Shown: positions 1-8,118 of the stretch, piece after piece
Numbering within the stretch: position 1 is the first letter of the stretch
Layout of the letters: each line of letters begins with the position of its first letter
Source: Pseudoalteromonas citrea
GTDB taxonomy: Bacteria > Pseudomonadota > Gammaproteobacteria > Enterobacterales > Alteromonadaceae
Assembly (NCBI RefSeq): GCF_000238375.3
Contig: NZ_AHBZ03000022.1
Coordinates: forward strand, 186,001-250,000
Length of the DNA stretch: 64,000 nt
Direction of reading: 5' to 3'
Notes under the pieces: model-generated
Told to the model about the DNA's origin: nothing
Databases searched by the model: none
The model's input: the letters and a program-made list of their open reading frames with translations, nothing else
Position numbers and translations under genes: made by a program

Positions 1-401
1 CCAAACTCATCATTCACAATGGGGGTTTGAGCCCCATTTGGTAAATCGTTTTCAATACTTTGAATTTTACGCCGTAGGTTATCCCAAATAGGGCGCATAT
101 CTTTATAGCTTTCTTTGATATTTACCCCAACAATTGAAACACCTGTCTTTGAGGTACTGGTGACAAAATCAAGTTCAGGGATCTGCTGGGCAACTTTTTC
201 TATTTGATCTGTTACTAGCTCTTCAACTCGCTGTGGGCTAGCCCCAGGAAAGTAAGTAACCACTTGCGCCGTACGTATAATAAAACCAGGATCGTAATCT
301 TTAGGCATATTATTAAATGCCGACAACCCAAATAGTAATAGGGCAGCAAATACAACCCACGCAGTCCGGTTATTTTCTAATGCTAAACGGGTAATGTTCA
401 C
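1..401 (-). CDS. RND efflux pump inner-membrane subunit (5' part only)
   Basis: Start of an AcrB/MexF-type RND permease, the proton-driven inner-membrane pump of a tripartite efflux system. Translating the reverse strand gives an N-terminal helix (NRTAWVVFAALLLFGLSAF) followed by periplasmic porter-domain sequence with FPGASPQRVEELVTDQIEK and DLPNGAQTPIVNDEFG, both typical of the family. The start is a GTG at 399-401 whose first base is the last base of the fusion protein's TAG stop (TAGTG), so translation is probably coupled. Only about 133 residues of a roughly 1000-residue family protein lie inside the window. Substrate cannot be told from this part. Confidence 0.88.
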   Translation of the reverse strand, partial: MNITRLALENNRTAWVVFAALLLFGLSAFNNMPKDYDPGFIIRTAQVVTYFPGASPQRVEELVTDQIEKVAQQIPELDFVTSTSKTGVSIVGVNIKESYKDMRPIWDNLRRKIQSIENDLPNGAQTPIVNDEF

Positions 402-1471
402 TATACGCCCTCACTGAATTTTACAACCTGTCCCTCTGTCACCTTACTCATACCAGCAGTGACAACATGTACACCTTCCTCAAGGCCCGACAAAACAGTA
501 AAACCAAATGGCGTAATATCGCCCACTACAACGGGCTTTTTAGTAATTTGGCCTTTCCCAGCTTCAATGGTGCTTACTGTCCAAACAAAGTTCCCATTTT
601 CATCTTTTAGCACTGTTTTTATTGGTACATAAAGTTGGCTTTGTTGGCCTTGTTGTGCACTGGCAATAACACGTGCTGTCATGCCCGGTAATATGTTGTA
701 GCCTGCTGGAGGCTGCATACCTAAAGTAACCTCATAAGCCTTGGTGACTTCATCAGCTTGCGTACTTACTTCAACAAAGCTCAGGGGAAATTGCTTGCCT
801 TTAATTGCAGCAAATTCTGCATAAATTTGTTTAGGTGCTTCTTTTGATACATGTACCATCATACTTTCAGGGATATTCACCTTTAAATTAATGCGTTCGA
901 TGTCTTGTAATGTAACGATGACTTGTTTCGCTTGAACCTCTTCAAACTTTTCAATATGAGTACGGGCTACAACGCCATTAAATGATGCATGTAACTGGGT
1001 ATAATCTAGGTTATTCCGCGCGGTCGCTAACTTACTTTTTGCACTGGCAAACTGCGCTTTAAGCTGATCATAATCAGCTTGTGAAATAGTCCCTGAGGTG
1101 ATCAATTGCTCTGCTCGACCAAAGTCCGCTTTGGCTTTATCAAACGCGGCCTGTGATTCATCAAGTGCGAGTTTGTAATTGGTATTATCAATTTCAGCAA
1201 TCACGTCACCTTTAGATACATCTTGCCCTTGCTTAACAAGTAACGACACAACCTCACCCGCGACTTTAAAAGACAGATCAGCTGAATTCGCTGCATCTAC
1301 TACCGCTGGGAATTCCTGCATAGGCCCGCCATTGTTCACGACCAGTGTCAGCGTTCGCACAGGGCGTAAAGTAGGTTCTTCTGCAAGCTGTTTATTTTGC
1401 TCACTACATGCACTTAACAGTGCTAATAAAATGCCAGAAAAAAGAAAGTGTTTGCTACGTTTATAATTCAT
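401..1471 (-). CDS. RND efflux periplasmic adaptor (membrane fusion protein), lipoprotein
   Basis: AcrA/MexE-type adaptor linking the inner-membrane RND pump to an outer-membrane channel. The N-terminus is a lipoprotein signal with lipobox LLSAC (Cys22), so the protein is anchored by lipid in the periplasm. It then shows a lipoyl half-motif (FKVAGEVVSLLVKQGQDVSKGDVIAEID), an alpha-helical hairpin (about residues 100-150), the second lipoyl half, a beta-barrel region and a membrane-proximal domain. 356 aa is normal for the family. It is 9 nt downstream of the lipoprotein gene and overlaps the pump gene by one base, giving a three-gene operon. Which drug or metabolite is exported is unknown. 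Confidence 0.9.
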   Translation of the reverse strand: MNYKRSKHFLFSGILLALLSACSEQNKQLAEEPTLRPVRTLTLVVNNGGPMQEFPAVVDAANSADLSFKVAGEVVSLLVKQGQDVSKGDVIAEIDNTNYKLALDESQAAFDKAKADFGRAEQLITSGTISQADYDQLKAQFASAKSKLATARNNLDYTQLHASFNGVVARTHIEKFEEVQAKQVIVTLQDIERINLKVNIPESMMVHVSKEAPKQIYAEFAAIKGKQFPLSFVEVSTQADEVTKAYEVTLGMQPPAGYNILPGMTARVIASAQQGQQSQLYVPIKTVLKDENGNFVWTVSTIEAGKGQITKKPVVVGDITPFGFTVLSGLEEGVHVVTAGMSKVTEGQVVKFSEGV

Positions 1472-1480
1472 ATTGGGCTC

Positions 1481-2182
1481 CTAATTTTTCGCCATTTTAT
1501 TTTTAGTCATACCAGTCACAAAGTTATTGATCCAAATATCAAGTATCGCCTTCACAGCCTGAACATTTTCTTCACCATTGGCTTTAACCACTGACTCCAA
1601 CTGCTTGCTCGCTGTCATCATAAATACCGGTTGTACCCCACTTCCAATATAAAAAGCTGACTCTAGGGATACAGAGGTAACGGCTTCAGTCTGTTCTGTT
1701 GCCGCTAAATAGGCTGTTTTACCTGCATTGTAGACGAGCTTAACCGGCACAAAATCACGCACATCTAAAGATGTTTCCTGAAAGTCGATATTAGTAAACG
1801 CCCCTTTAATCGTCAGTATTTGACTATTAAGTGCCGCTGGCTTTTCTGTCACCACTTGATAATAAGGCAATAGTTTTTCTTGCAACTGAGACTGCATGTA
1901 GTTACTTAACTTTACAATATGTGACTGATTAACAGCCAAAAACTGTGCATTGTCATTGGCTGTTAGCCATATTTCAAACTTAGGTAAGTAAATAGTTTTG
2001 ACTTGCTGTAGCTGTGCTTTATCAAATTGTGTGGAGCGATACATTAACGTATCTGGGTATTCATCATTTGGCTTTAGTAACTCATAGCTATCTAAAAAAC
2101 CGGTTTTTGTATGCTGCAGTGAACTACATGCACTAATCAAAAAACACAGCACAAGAGTACAAAAAGTACGACTAAAACGCAT
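1481..2182 (-). CDS. DUF3313-like lipoprotein, first gene of the efflux operon
   Basis: Predicted lipoprotein of 233 aa. The signal peptide ends in LISAC, so Cys19 should be lipidated. The first mature segment (TGFLDSYELLKPN) resembles the conserved start of DUF3313 lipoproteins, which usually read SGFLxDYSxLxP; I base the family on that similarity and overall length, not on a search. No catalytic motif is visible. It lies 9 nt before the adaptor gene and is evidently co-transcribed with the RND system, so a structural or assembly role in the envelope is plausible but unproven. Confidence 0.7.
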   Translation of the reverse strand: MRFSRTFCTLVLCFLISACSSLQHTKTGFLDSYELLKPNDEYPDTLMYRSTQFDKAQLQQVKTIYLPKFEIWLTANDNAQFLAVNQSHIVKLSNYMQSQLQEKLLPYYQVVTEKPAALNSQILTIKGAFTNIDFQETSLDVRDFVPVKLVYNAGKTAYLAATEQTEAVTSVSLESAFYIGSGVQPVFMMTASKQLESVVKANGEENVQAVKAILDIWINNFVTGMTKNKMAKN

Positions 2183-2329
2183 AAAATAAGCTCCATTTAA
2201 ATACAGAAAAACGCAGGGACTACAAACACATTGATAAGCTTATAGTACAAAGAATTGATGCACTAAAATGCAAATAAATGTAATTGTGCAGGTTAAATTG
2301 TAAATATAAAGCTAAGTTAGGAGAAAAAA

Positions 2330-2877
2330 GAAAGGAAGTCTACGTTAATGTTAAGATTAGTTCGAGACTCGTCACGACTTTTGAAGTCTCATCATCGGTA
2401 CCGCGGGTTATTTATCATATAAAGCAGCAACACTGAGCTACTGCTTTATAATGAGTGAATTAGTAGATAATACTAACCTTCGTTTATGGCATGATCACAC
2501 AAGGCTGACCAGGACCTGGCGAGCTAAAGCAATCTAATGAACATCTTTGAGATTCCTGCGGTGGGCAGCGGTATGATGCATAACTACTACCGCCAGCGAT
2601 GTTTGGCGTCATGTCTTGTGCTAAAGCAGACTGATCATTTGTTAATGTTTTTAATTGTGTTTTTTTTAATTTTATTTTCATTTTTGTTATTCCTTTATTA
2701 TTTAATTAGATATGAAAACTTTCATACCCAAGTACATAAAGTACCCATTAAAATGACATAACACAACAAAAAACGCACAATTTGTTCAAAAAAACCTCTT
2801 TAATTAAGAAATCAAAGCCTTTAGCTGCTGGCAAAGACACCATTCAAAGCTGTGGTATTTAATGCAACCTGATCCTA
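2330..2877. repeat. Tandem direct repeat, copy 1 (carries peptide gene 2484-2681)
   Basis: First of two ~0.54 kb direct repeats. Near-identical flanks, a shared stretch with GGTACCGCGGG downstream of the peptide gene, and an identical upstream block (around 2700-2790) show the whole transcription unit was duplicated, not just the ORF. The main differences lie in the last third of the peptide gene and just after its stop. Confidence 0.9.
2484..2681 (-). CDS. RiPP-like (class I lanthipeptide-type) precursor peptide, copy 1
   Basis: 65-aa peptide with a Lys/Leu-rich leader (MKIKLKKTQLKTLTND) and a TPNIAGG end that looks like a double-glycine cleavage site, followed by a 34-residue Ser/Cys/Pro-rich tail with four Cys. 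This matches the layout of the short 'class I lanthipeptide' or 'natural product precursor' ORFs I associate with Pseudoalteromonas. A good ribosome site (AAGGA) stands about 9 nt before the ATG at 2679-2681. No LanB/LanC, YcaO, radical SAM or peptidase-ABC gene lies nearby, so modification would have to occur in trans. It may instead be an unmodified bacteriocin-like peptide. Confidence 0.6.
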   Translation of the reverse strand: MKIKLKKTQLKTLTNDQSALAQDMTPNIAGGSSYASYRCPPQESQRCSLDCFSSPGPGQPCVIMP

Positions 2878-2880
2878 AAA

Positions 2881-3411
2881 GAAAGGAAGTCTACGTTAAT
2901 GTTAAGATTAGTTCGAGACTCGTCACGACTTTTGAAGTCTCATCATCGGTACCGCGGGTTATTTATCATATAAAGCAGCAACGTTGAGACACTACTTTAT
3001 GATTAGTAGATAAAATTAATCTCTTATTGCAGCAAGGTCACACAAGGTTGACCTTGGTCAGGTGAACTAAAACAATCTCGTTGTGATTCTTGAGGTGGAC
3101 AACGGTATGACGCATAGCTACTACCACCAGCAATGTTTGGTGTCATGTCTTGTGCTAAAGCTGAGTGATCATTCGTTAATGTTTTTAATTGTGTTTTTTT
3201 TAATTTTATTTTCATTTTTGTTATTCCTTTATTATTTAATTAGATATGAAAACTTTCATACCCAAGTACATAAAGTACCCATTAAAATGACATAACACAA
3301 CAAAAAACGCACAATTTGTTCAAAAAAACCTCTCCAATTAAGAAATCAAAGCCTTTATCTGCTGGCAAAGACACCATTCAAAGCTGTGGTATTTAATGCA
3401 ACCTGCTCCTA
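2881..3411. repeat. Tandem direct repeat, copy 2 (carries peptide gene 3024-3215)
   Basis: Second copy of the repeat that begins at 2330, offset 551 bp. Both outer ends match copy 1 almost perfectly, with small deletions inside and just after the peptide gene. The copies are separated by only 3 bp, a true tandem duplication. Confidence 0.9.
3024..3215 (-). CDS. RiPP-like precursor peptide, copy 2
   Basis: 63-aa paralogue of the peptide at 2484-2681. The leader is identical except for Gln17 to His, including the TPNIAGG end and the first 15 core residues (SSYASYRCPPQESQR). After that it has lost a three-residue CSL segment and ends differently (PCVTLLQ instead of PCVIMP), leaving three Cys instead of four. 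Leader conserved and core diverging is the usual pattern in duplicated RiPP precursors. The same ribosome site precedes the ATG. No processing genes are adjacent. Confidence 0.6.
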   Translation of the reverse strand: MKIKLKKTQLKTLTNDHSALAQDMTPNIAGGSSYASYRCPPQESQRDCFSSPDQGQPCVTLLQ

Positions 3412-3854
3412 TATAAAAGTTTATAGCTCGTATAACTATATGCTTACCTGAAAATAATTAACCCATTATAGTTTAAAAAAACGGCTTATTGTTAGGCTAT
3501 TAGCAGCCGTGTAGATCAAGTAGCTAGTTACTAATCAACAAGGTCCTTCTGTAGACAACTTATTAACGTAGGCTAAAAAACCAATTAAAAACACCTTTAA
3601 ACAAACCGAATAAAAAAGAGTAACACCATTAATAAAAATTAATTAAAATGAAAGAGAAAAGAAAACAATGAAAAATAACACACAAATAAATCAAGAGAAA
3701 TTAACAAATTTAAAATTAACTATATTTATATACCATTTAATTTAACCGAATATATATGGATTTTATTTTTTTATTTTATCTTTTTTTGCTAGAATAAATC
3801 ACAACAAAAAACCTTTTTTATTAAAAATAATTTAACTAATAGGGATATTAAATT
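3412..3854. other. AT-rich non-coding stretch
   Basis: No convincing gene. Very AT-rich, with poly-T and poly-A runs near 3760-3830. It should hold the divergent promoters of the peptide gene at 3024-3215 and the lipoprotein gene at 3855, but I could not assign -35/-10 boxes confidently. Confidence 0.5.
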
Positions 3855-4679
3855 ATGCAAATTAAAGCAATAAACATCCTGCTAGCAAGCTGCCTACTAA
3901 GTGCCTGTGGAGGTTCTGACTCAGATGATACACAGACATTACCCCAACCTCAGCTGCTTTCAAATATTTCACCTACCGCAGCATTCTCTCAAATAGATGA
4001 CATTTATGAGCGTGGAGAATTTATTATTGATGCATCAGGTTCAAGTGACTCTGATGGTTCTATATCTTCATATAACTGGAGTCTCGACTTAGGTGACTAT
4101 ACAGGCAAGAGCATTAGCCTTACAGAGAATGGAGTTAATTCTAACTTAGTCGTTGGTGAAATTGAGGAAGATGTTACAGTTTCGGTTAATTTGACAGTAA
4201 CAGACAATGATGGTGCTACTGATAAATATACGAATACAATAACTATACAAGAGCTTGATATAGAAAAACTTCCACCAATCCCAGTAAGTCCAAGACTTGG
4301 TTTAGAAGGCACTGATTCAGATAGGGATGGTGTTAGAGATGATGTTGAGATAAAGATTTACAACCTTTATCCACTTTCTAAAGATAACAGAGAAATTTCA
4401 CGTAAAGCAGCGCAAATTTTTCAAAATGTTTTAGTTACAGGTGATTCTCAAGATGACTTAGATGATGGTGAGGCGGCAGAAGAATTATCCAAATTAGCAT
4501 CGTGCTATATTGATCATACAAGTCTTAATGGTCGTGAAGAAGTAGCAAAAATACGAAGTATTCTAATAGATACACCAGAAAGAATGGCTGCCTATGAGAA
4601 CTTTTTGATGAGTAGAAATGGGACGGTCCAAAGAACTTTGGAAGCTAATATTGAAGAATGCCGGTTACCTCAAAACTAA
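3855..4679 (+). CDS. PKD-domain lipoprotein with a calcium-binding type 3 repeat-like motif
   Basis: 274-aa predicted lipoprotein: signal peptide with lipobox LLSAC, then a Gly/Ser/Asp linker. Residues about 40-135 form one PKD-like beta-sandwich (ASGSSDSDGSISSYNWSLD and LTVTDNDGATDKYTNT are hallmark strands). Residues about 150-165 (GTDSDRDGVRDDVE) resemble the Asp-rich calcium loops of thrombospondin type 3 repeats. The rest is helical with two Cys and no recognised fold. A GGGAT ribosome site precedes the ATG. It ends 10 nt before the secreted hydrolase-like gene at 4690, so the two are probably co-expressed and may act together at the cell surface. Confidence 0.75.
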   Translation: MQIKAINILLASCLLSACGGSDSDDTQTLPQPQLLSNISPTAAFSQIDDIYERGEFIIDASGSSDSDGSISSYNWSLDLGDYTGKSISLTENGVNSNLVVGEIEEDVTVSVNLTVTDNDGATDKYTNTITIQELDIEKLPPIPVSPRLGLEGTDSDRDGVRDDVEIKIYNLYPLSKDNREISRKAAQIFQNVLVTGDSQDDLDDGEAAEELSKLASCYIDHTSLNGREEVAKIRSILIDTPERMAAYENFLMSRNGTVQRTLEANIEECRLPQN

Positions 4680-4689
4680 GGAAAGTTTC

Positions 4690-6030
4690 ATGAATAAAAC
4701 AACATTATTAATTCCGGCACTATTATGTACTGGTATGAGCATGTATTCTCACGCTAATTTAAATGGTTGTATTGACACTACGGATTCAGAAAAAAAGACA
4801 GCAGTTTATTTTGCGAATGGGATTTTAACTAAAAAGTTTGATGCTAGCTTCATGGCTAAAACAATGAAGAATGCTTACAAGTCTCAGTTCGAAAGTTTAC
4901 ATGAAAACTCATCATATGTATTTTCTGATGCATATAATTATTCACAAGGCGCTTTAACAGATATAACGCAAGTTCTTCAACAGAAAATGGACGAGGAAGG
5001 TGTTGATGGAATTACGGGTTATCAAATATATGATCTAATTTCATCTAAATTAAATAATGATGCAATACGTGCTACGTTAGCGGTATACCTAACTCCCAAT
5101 ACACTTGCATTGTTTACTGATTCATTGTTAGAGGAGCTTGGAGAGTCAATGATTCAAGCTTCGATAGATGCGATAGCAGATCGTATCACTGTCAACTCCG
5201 AACATGTTGGGCTCTATGAAGCAGATCTTTTAGCTGGTAAGCGTGTCATTATCGTGCCACATAGTCAAGGAAACCTGTTTACAAATAGCGCTGTTGCCTC
5301 TGTAAAAACAAGGCAGCCTGAACGTGCAGATAGTATTGATTATTTTGGAATTGCAAATCCTTCGGCGTTTACTGTAGATGGTGCGCAGTATGTAACTGCG
5401 GATGATGACCGTGTAATAGACAGCTTGAGATTAATCGAGAATGTCTTACCTAGTAACATAGACAATGATCCTAGTATCCTTCCGGGGTTTTTAGGCGGTG
5501 ATTTTAGATCCATATCAAATCACCTAATTATTGAAGATTATTTTGATGCACGCTTAGCGTCAAGAGGTGTGATTGATACTAATTTAACCAGGCTTGCTCA
5601 AGATACTCCATTTCCCACGCAAATAGCAGGAACTGGTGCTATACGTGCGTCATTGTCATGGGGAGACCAATCAGATATAGATCTACACGCATTTGAACCA
5701 AACGGTTCTCATGTATATTACCAAGACTTTACTGGGCAGGATGGAACTCTTGATGTGGATGATATAAATGGTCAAGGTCCTGAAAATTATGTTGTCGCCT
5801 GTGAAAACGTAAATACTGGCACATATCAAATAGGTGTAAATTATTACAGTGGTAGCGCTCCTGAAACTGCTCGTGTAGCAATATTCCTTGGAGATGGAAG
5901 AACGGTTACTCCACGAGAATTGCTTCTCAATAAAGCTGAAGGCCCTAATGGTGACGATAGTCCTGCTGTAGTATTTGAAATAACGGTTAGTAATGATGGT
6001 AATGGTAACGCAGTATACTCCGTACAGTAA
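4690..6030 (+). CDS. Secreted alpha/beta-hydrolase-like protein with C-terminal DUF2135/YfaP-like domain
   Basis: 446 aa from ATG 4690, chosen over an in-frame ATG at 4618 because AAGGAAAG sits just before 4690 and the residues that follow form a clear signal peptide (MNKTTLLIPALL...SHA). Around residues 185-195 VIIVPHSQGN looks like a nucleophile elbow of lipase/esterase type (xHSQG), though a full triad is not proven. From about residue 315 IRASLSWGDQSDIDLHAFEP...YYQD...GTLDVDDINGQGPENY resembles the DUF2135 (YfaP) beta-domain. Likely periplasmic or exported. It follows the PKD lipoprotein at 10 nt spacing. Substrate unknown. Confidence 0.7.
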   Translation: MNKTTLLIPALLCTGMSMYSHANLNGCIDTTDSEKKTAVYFANGILTKKFDASFMAKTMKNAYKSQFESLHENSSYVFSDAYNYSQGALTDITQVLQQKMDEEGVDGITGYQIYDLISSKLNNDAIRATLAVYLTPNTLALFTDSLLEELGESMIQASIDAIADRITVNSEHVGLYEADLLAGKRVIIVPHSQGNLFTNSAVASVKTRQPERADSIDYFGIANPSAFTVDGAQYVTADDDRVIDSLRLIENVLPSNIDNDPSILPGFLGGDFRSISNHLIIEDYFDARLASRGVIDTNLTRLAQDTPFPTQIAGTGAIRASLSWGDQSDIDLHAFEPNGSHVYYQDFTGQDGTLDVDDINGQGPENYVVACENVNTGTYQIGVNYYSGSAPETARVAIFLGDGRTVTPRELLLNKAEGPNGDDSPAVVFEITVSNDGNGNAVYSVQ

Positions 6031-6073
6031 AATACTAAGAATTTAAGCTAAACATTATAATCGCGCAAAACCC

Positions 6074-6118
6074 ATTGATTAAGACTATAAAGTTAGTTGT
6101 AACTTAGTCTTAATCAAT
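6074..6118 (+). terminator. Long hairpin after the hydrolase-like gene
   Basis: Inverted repeat with arms ATTGATTAAGACTA and TAGTCTTAATCAAT (14 bp, perfect), extended inside by AAGTTA/TAACTT after a small bulge, with a GTTG loop. It lies 44 bp after the stop at 6030. The following sequence is only moderately T-rich, so it may act as a terminator or as a 3'-stabilising hairpin. Confidence 0.55.
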
Positions 6119-6346
6119 CAACTTTATATATTCTTAATCTCTATATCTAACATCACAATTGTACCTTGATACTTTCCTCTTTTGCTTTAAAAATCATTTC
6201 TAGGTTTTTATCTTGATTATATCACGGCACTAGATTTTATAACGGTGCAGTTGGAACCTGGATTCGGGATCTTTGGTGATAATTTAAAATGCATACCAAT
6301 TATTATCTACGATGGTCAAACTGAAGGCGATAAACACTATGGACAT

Positions 6347-6463
6347 ATGAGAAATGATGTAATGGCGTATATACCCTATTATAACTTAGAACGACTTCAT
6401 ACAGCTAATGGTGACCTGTCGCCAGTAGAGTATGAGCAAAACTCCTTAAAAAAGGTGCCCTAA
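6347..6463 (+). pseudogene. IS3-family transposase C-terminal remnant
   Basis: An open stretch ending at 6463 encodes MRNDVMAYIPYYNLERLHTA and then NGDLSPVEYE, which matches the extreme C-terminus of IS3-type integrases (typically YYNxxRxHSALGxLSPxxYE). The upstream catalytic DDE core is absent, and sequence before about 6340 does not look like transposase. It is therefore a decayed fragment, different from the intact element at 6644-7832, whose C-terminus reads YNYERPHDSLGDMTPISYLE. Confidence 0.7.
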
Positions 6464-6713
6464 ATTAGTAATGCAGAACACCTAGGATTAAGCACTTCTC
6501 ACACAGTATGAAAGCTCTTGCGCTTCCTCTAAGAATTAGTGGCTCATGATTTAATAGCCTGCTCCATTCATTGCTTAACGGCAAAATGCGTTGTTGTAAT
6601 ACAGTACACACGACCTATGAAGGATTAGCATAAAAAGCCGCGTTGTAACTCCCCCAAAAAATGAAACAGTTCATAAGTAGAATTTTCCATTAACTAAAAT
6701 AGGAAAATTTACG

Positions 6714-6980
6714 ATGAGAAAAAGTAAGTTCACCGAAACTCAAATTGTCAGCATGATCAAAGAAGCTGAATCAGGTATTCCAGTGCCTGAAATTTGCCGT
6801 AAACATGGCATAGGCCAAAGCACATTTTACAAATGGCGCTCAAAATATGGTGGTATGGAAGCATCTGATGTTAAACGCCTTAAAGAACTTGAAGAAGAAA
6901 ATCGTAAGCTAAAAGATATGTTTGCAACGCTGAGCTTAAAGCACTCGATGCTTGAGGATATCATTGCAAAAAAGCTGTAA
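6714..6980 (+). CDS. IS3-family transposase OrfA
   Basis: 88 aa. The N-terminus (KSKFTETQIVSMIKEAESG...EICRKHGIGQSTFYKWRSKYG) is the helix-turn-helix DNA-binding domain of IS3 OrfA, followed by a leucine-zipper-like coiled coil (KRLKELEEENRKLKDMFATL). The stop at 6978-6980 is four bases after an A6G slippery run, so part of translation should shift frame to make the OrfAB transposase. OrfA alone is usually a regulator of transposition in this family. Confidence 0.92.
   Translation: MRKSKFTETQIVSMIKEAESGIPVPEICRKHGIGQSTFYKWRSKYGGMEASDVKRLKELEEENRKLKDMFATLSLKHSMLEDIIAKKL
6968..6974 (+). promoter_or_regulatory. Programmed -1 frameshift site (A AAA AAG) of the IS
   Basis: The heptamer A AAA AAG lies in the orfA frame just before its stop. 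A -1 slip continues at 6974 through AVKTSRRRAWVEHLRTQFNV, directly joining the orfB frame with no stop in between. This is the classical IS3 arrangement for producing the fused transposase. Confidence 0.85.
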
Positions 6981-7012
6981 AGACAAGTAGACGCAGAGCT
7001 TGGGTTGAGCAT

Positions 7013-7792
7013 TTGAGAACTCAATTTAACGTCAGCGTCGCATTTGCTTGTGAAGTGGCTGGATTAAGCCGCTCAGTTTTTTATTACAAACATAAACGGC
7101 CATCAGATGATGAAGTTATCGACGCATTGCTAGCATTGATCGAACGTCACCAAAGGTGGGGGCTGCCCAAACTATTTAAAAGGCTTCGCAACAAGGGTAA
7201 ACCTTGGAATAAGAAGCGTGTTGAACGTGTTTACAACATGCTTAAACTCAACTTAAGACGTAAAGGAAAACGCCGTGTACCAACGAGAACGCCAGAACCG
7301 TTAAGTGCCCCAGCAGAACATAACGAATCTTGGTCAATGGACTTTATGAGTGATGCATTAAGCTATGGACATCGGTTCAGAACATTGAATGTACTCGATG
7401 ACTTCAATCGACAAGCATTAGCGATTGAAGTTGATACCAGTTTAACGGCTGAGAGAGTAATTAGGACACTAAAGCAGATCATTGCTTGGCGCGGCAAACC
7501 AAAACAAATTAGGGTAGATAATGGCCCAGAGTTTACTTCCACTATGCTTGAAACGTGGGCGATGGAAAACAGTATTAAGCTAGAGTTTATAAAACCTGGT
7601 AGCCCTTATCAAAATGGCTTTGTGGAAAGGTTTAACCGAAGTTACCGTGAAGAAGTGCTAGATTTATACTTGTTTGAGTCACTACAAGAAGTACGTGAAA
7701 TCACAGATGAATGGTTAGATATTTATAATTATGAACGACCCCATGATTCACTTGGTGATATGACACCAATTAGTTATCTTGAGGCTGCATAA
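7013..7792 (+). CDS. IS3-family transposase OrfB (DDE integrase domain)
   Basis: Catalytic half of the transposase. The rve core is intact: first Asp in WSMDFMSD, second in RVDNGPEFTS, Glu in NGFVERFNRSYREE, and a C-terminal ERPHDSLGDMTPISYLE. The position given starts at a TTG within the open frame; the functional protein is most likely the OrfA-OrfB fusion made by the frameshift at 6968-6974 (6714-7792). No internal stops or frameshifts are seen, so the enzyme is probably active. Confidence 0.92.
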   Translation: MRTQFNVSVAFACEVAGLSRSVFYYKHKRPSDDEVIDALLALIERHQRWGLPKLFKRLRNKGKPWNKKRVERVYNMLKLNLRRKGKRRVPTRTPEPLSAPAEHNESWSMDFMSDALSYGHRFRTLNVLDDFNRQALAIEVDTSLTAERVIRTLKQIIAWRGKPKQIRVDNGPEFTSTMLETWAMENSIKLEFIKPGSPYQNGFVERFNRSYREEVLDLYLFESLQEVREITDEWLDIYNYERPHDSLGDMTPISYLEAA

Positions 7793-7878
7793 AATTCTAC
7801 AAAAGAGCTGTACTAAATTGGGTGGAGTTACAGCGTTGCATCATGCCATCCACAACAACTTCCTCTTAGGTCGTTCTA

Positions 7879-7925
7879 TGTAACTCCCCCAAAAATGATA
7901 ACGCTTCATGAAATTTCAGACACAG
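7879..7925. repeat. Solo IS-end-like sequence
   Basis: Begins TGTAACTCCCCCAAAAATGA, nearly the same as the left end of the IS 1.2 kb upstream, but no transposase follows. The next bases (GCTTCATGAAATTTCAGACAC) also resemble the sequence just downstream of groEL around 51100-51130. Probably the abandoned end of a related element. The rest of the gap to 8118 shows nothing I recognise. Confidence 0.5.
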
Positions 7926-8118
7926 AAAGCAATTTAGGCAGATTGTTACTACACCAACATAGGTTACTTAGGCACCACTACATTGGTGCGCTGGTATCAG
8001 CTATCTCTTTTAACAGCCCAAAATTATCACACGGTACAAAATGATGACATAGTTCAGCTTCACGTTAAATCAACACAAATCTGTAAAATCAGCTATTTTC
8101 CTCTCCGCTGAGCCATTG

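Larger units (their letters stand above)
6644..7832 (+). mobile_element. Complete IS3-family insertion sequence with 4-bp target duplication
   Basis: 1189-bp element. The left end begins TGTAACTCCCCC and the right end, read on the other strand, TGTAACTCCACCC, forming imperfect terminal inverted repeats. GCGT flanks it on both sides (6640-6643 and 7833-7836), a 4-bp target-site duplication that suits the IS407/IS511-like part of IS3. It contains orfA, orfB and a programmed frameshift signal, all apparently intact. An intact target duplication suggests a fairly recent insertion. Confidence 0.9.

Noticed and set aside
2537-3295. Plus-strand open frames overlapping the two peptide genes
   Set aside because: Antisense to the leader-peptide ORFs; hydrophobic tail arises from the complement of the Lys/Asn-rich leader.
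4618-4689. Longer start for the hydrolase-like protein at ATG 4618
   Set aside because: It overlaps the end of the PKD lipoprotein gene and puts 24 charged residues before a clear signal peptide; a good ribosome site precedes ATG 4690.
6245-6346. First 34 codons of the open frame ending at 6463 as part of a gene
   Set aside because: Only the region from about 6347 resembles an IS3 transposase C-terminus; the preceding part does not fit the family.
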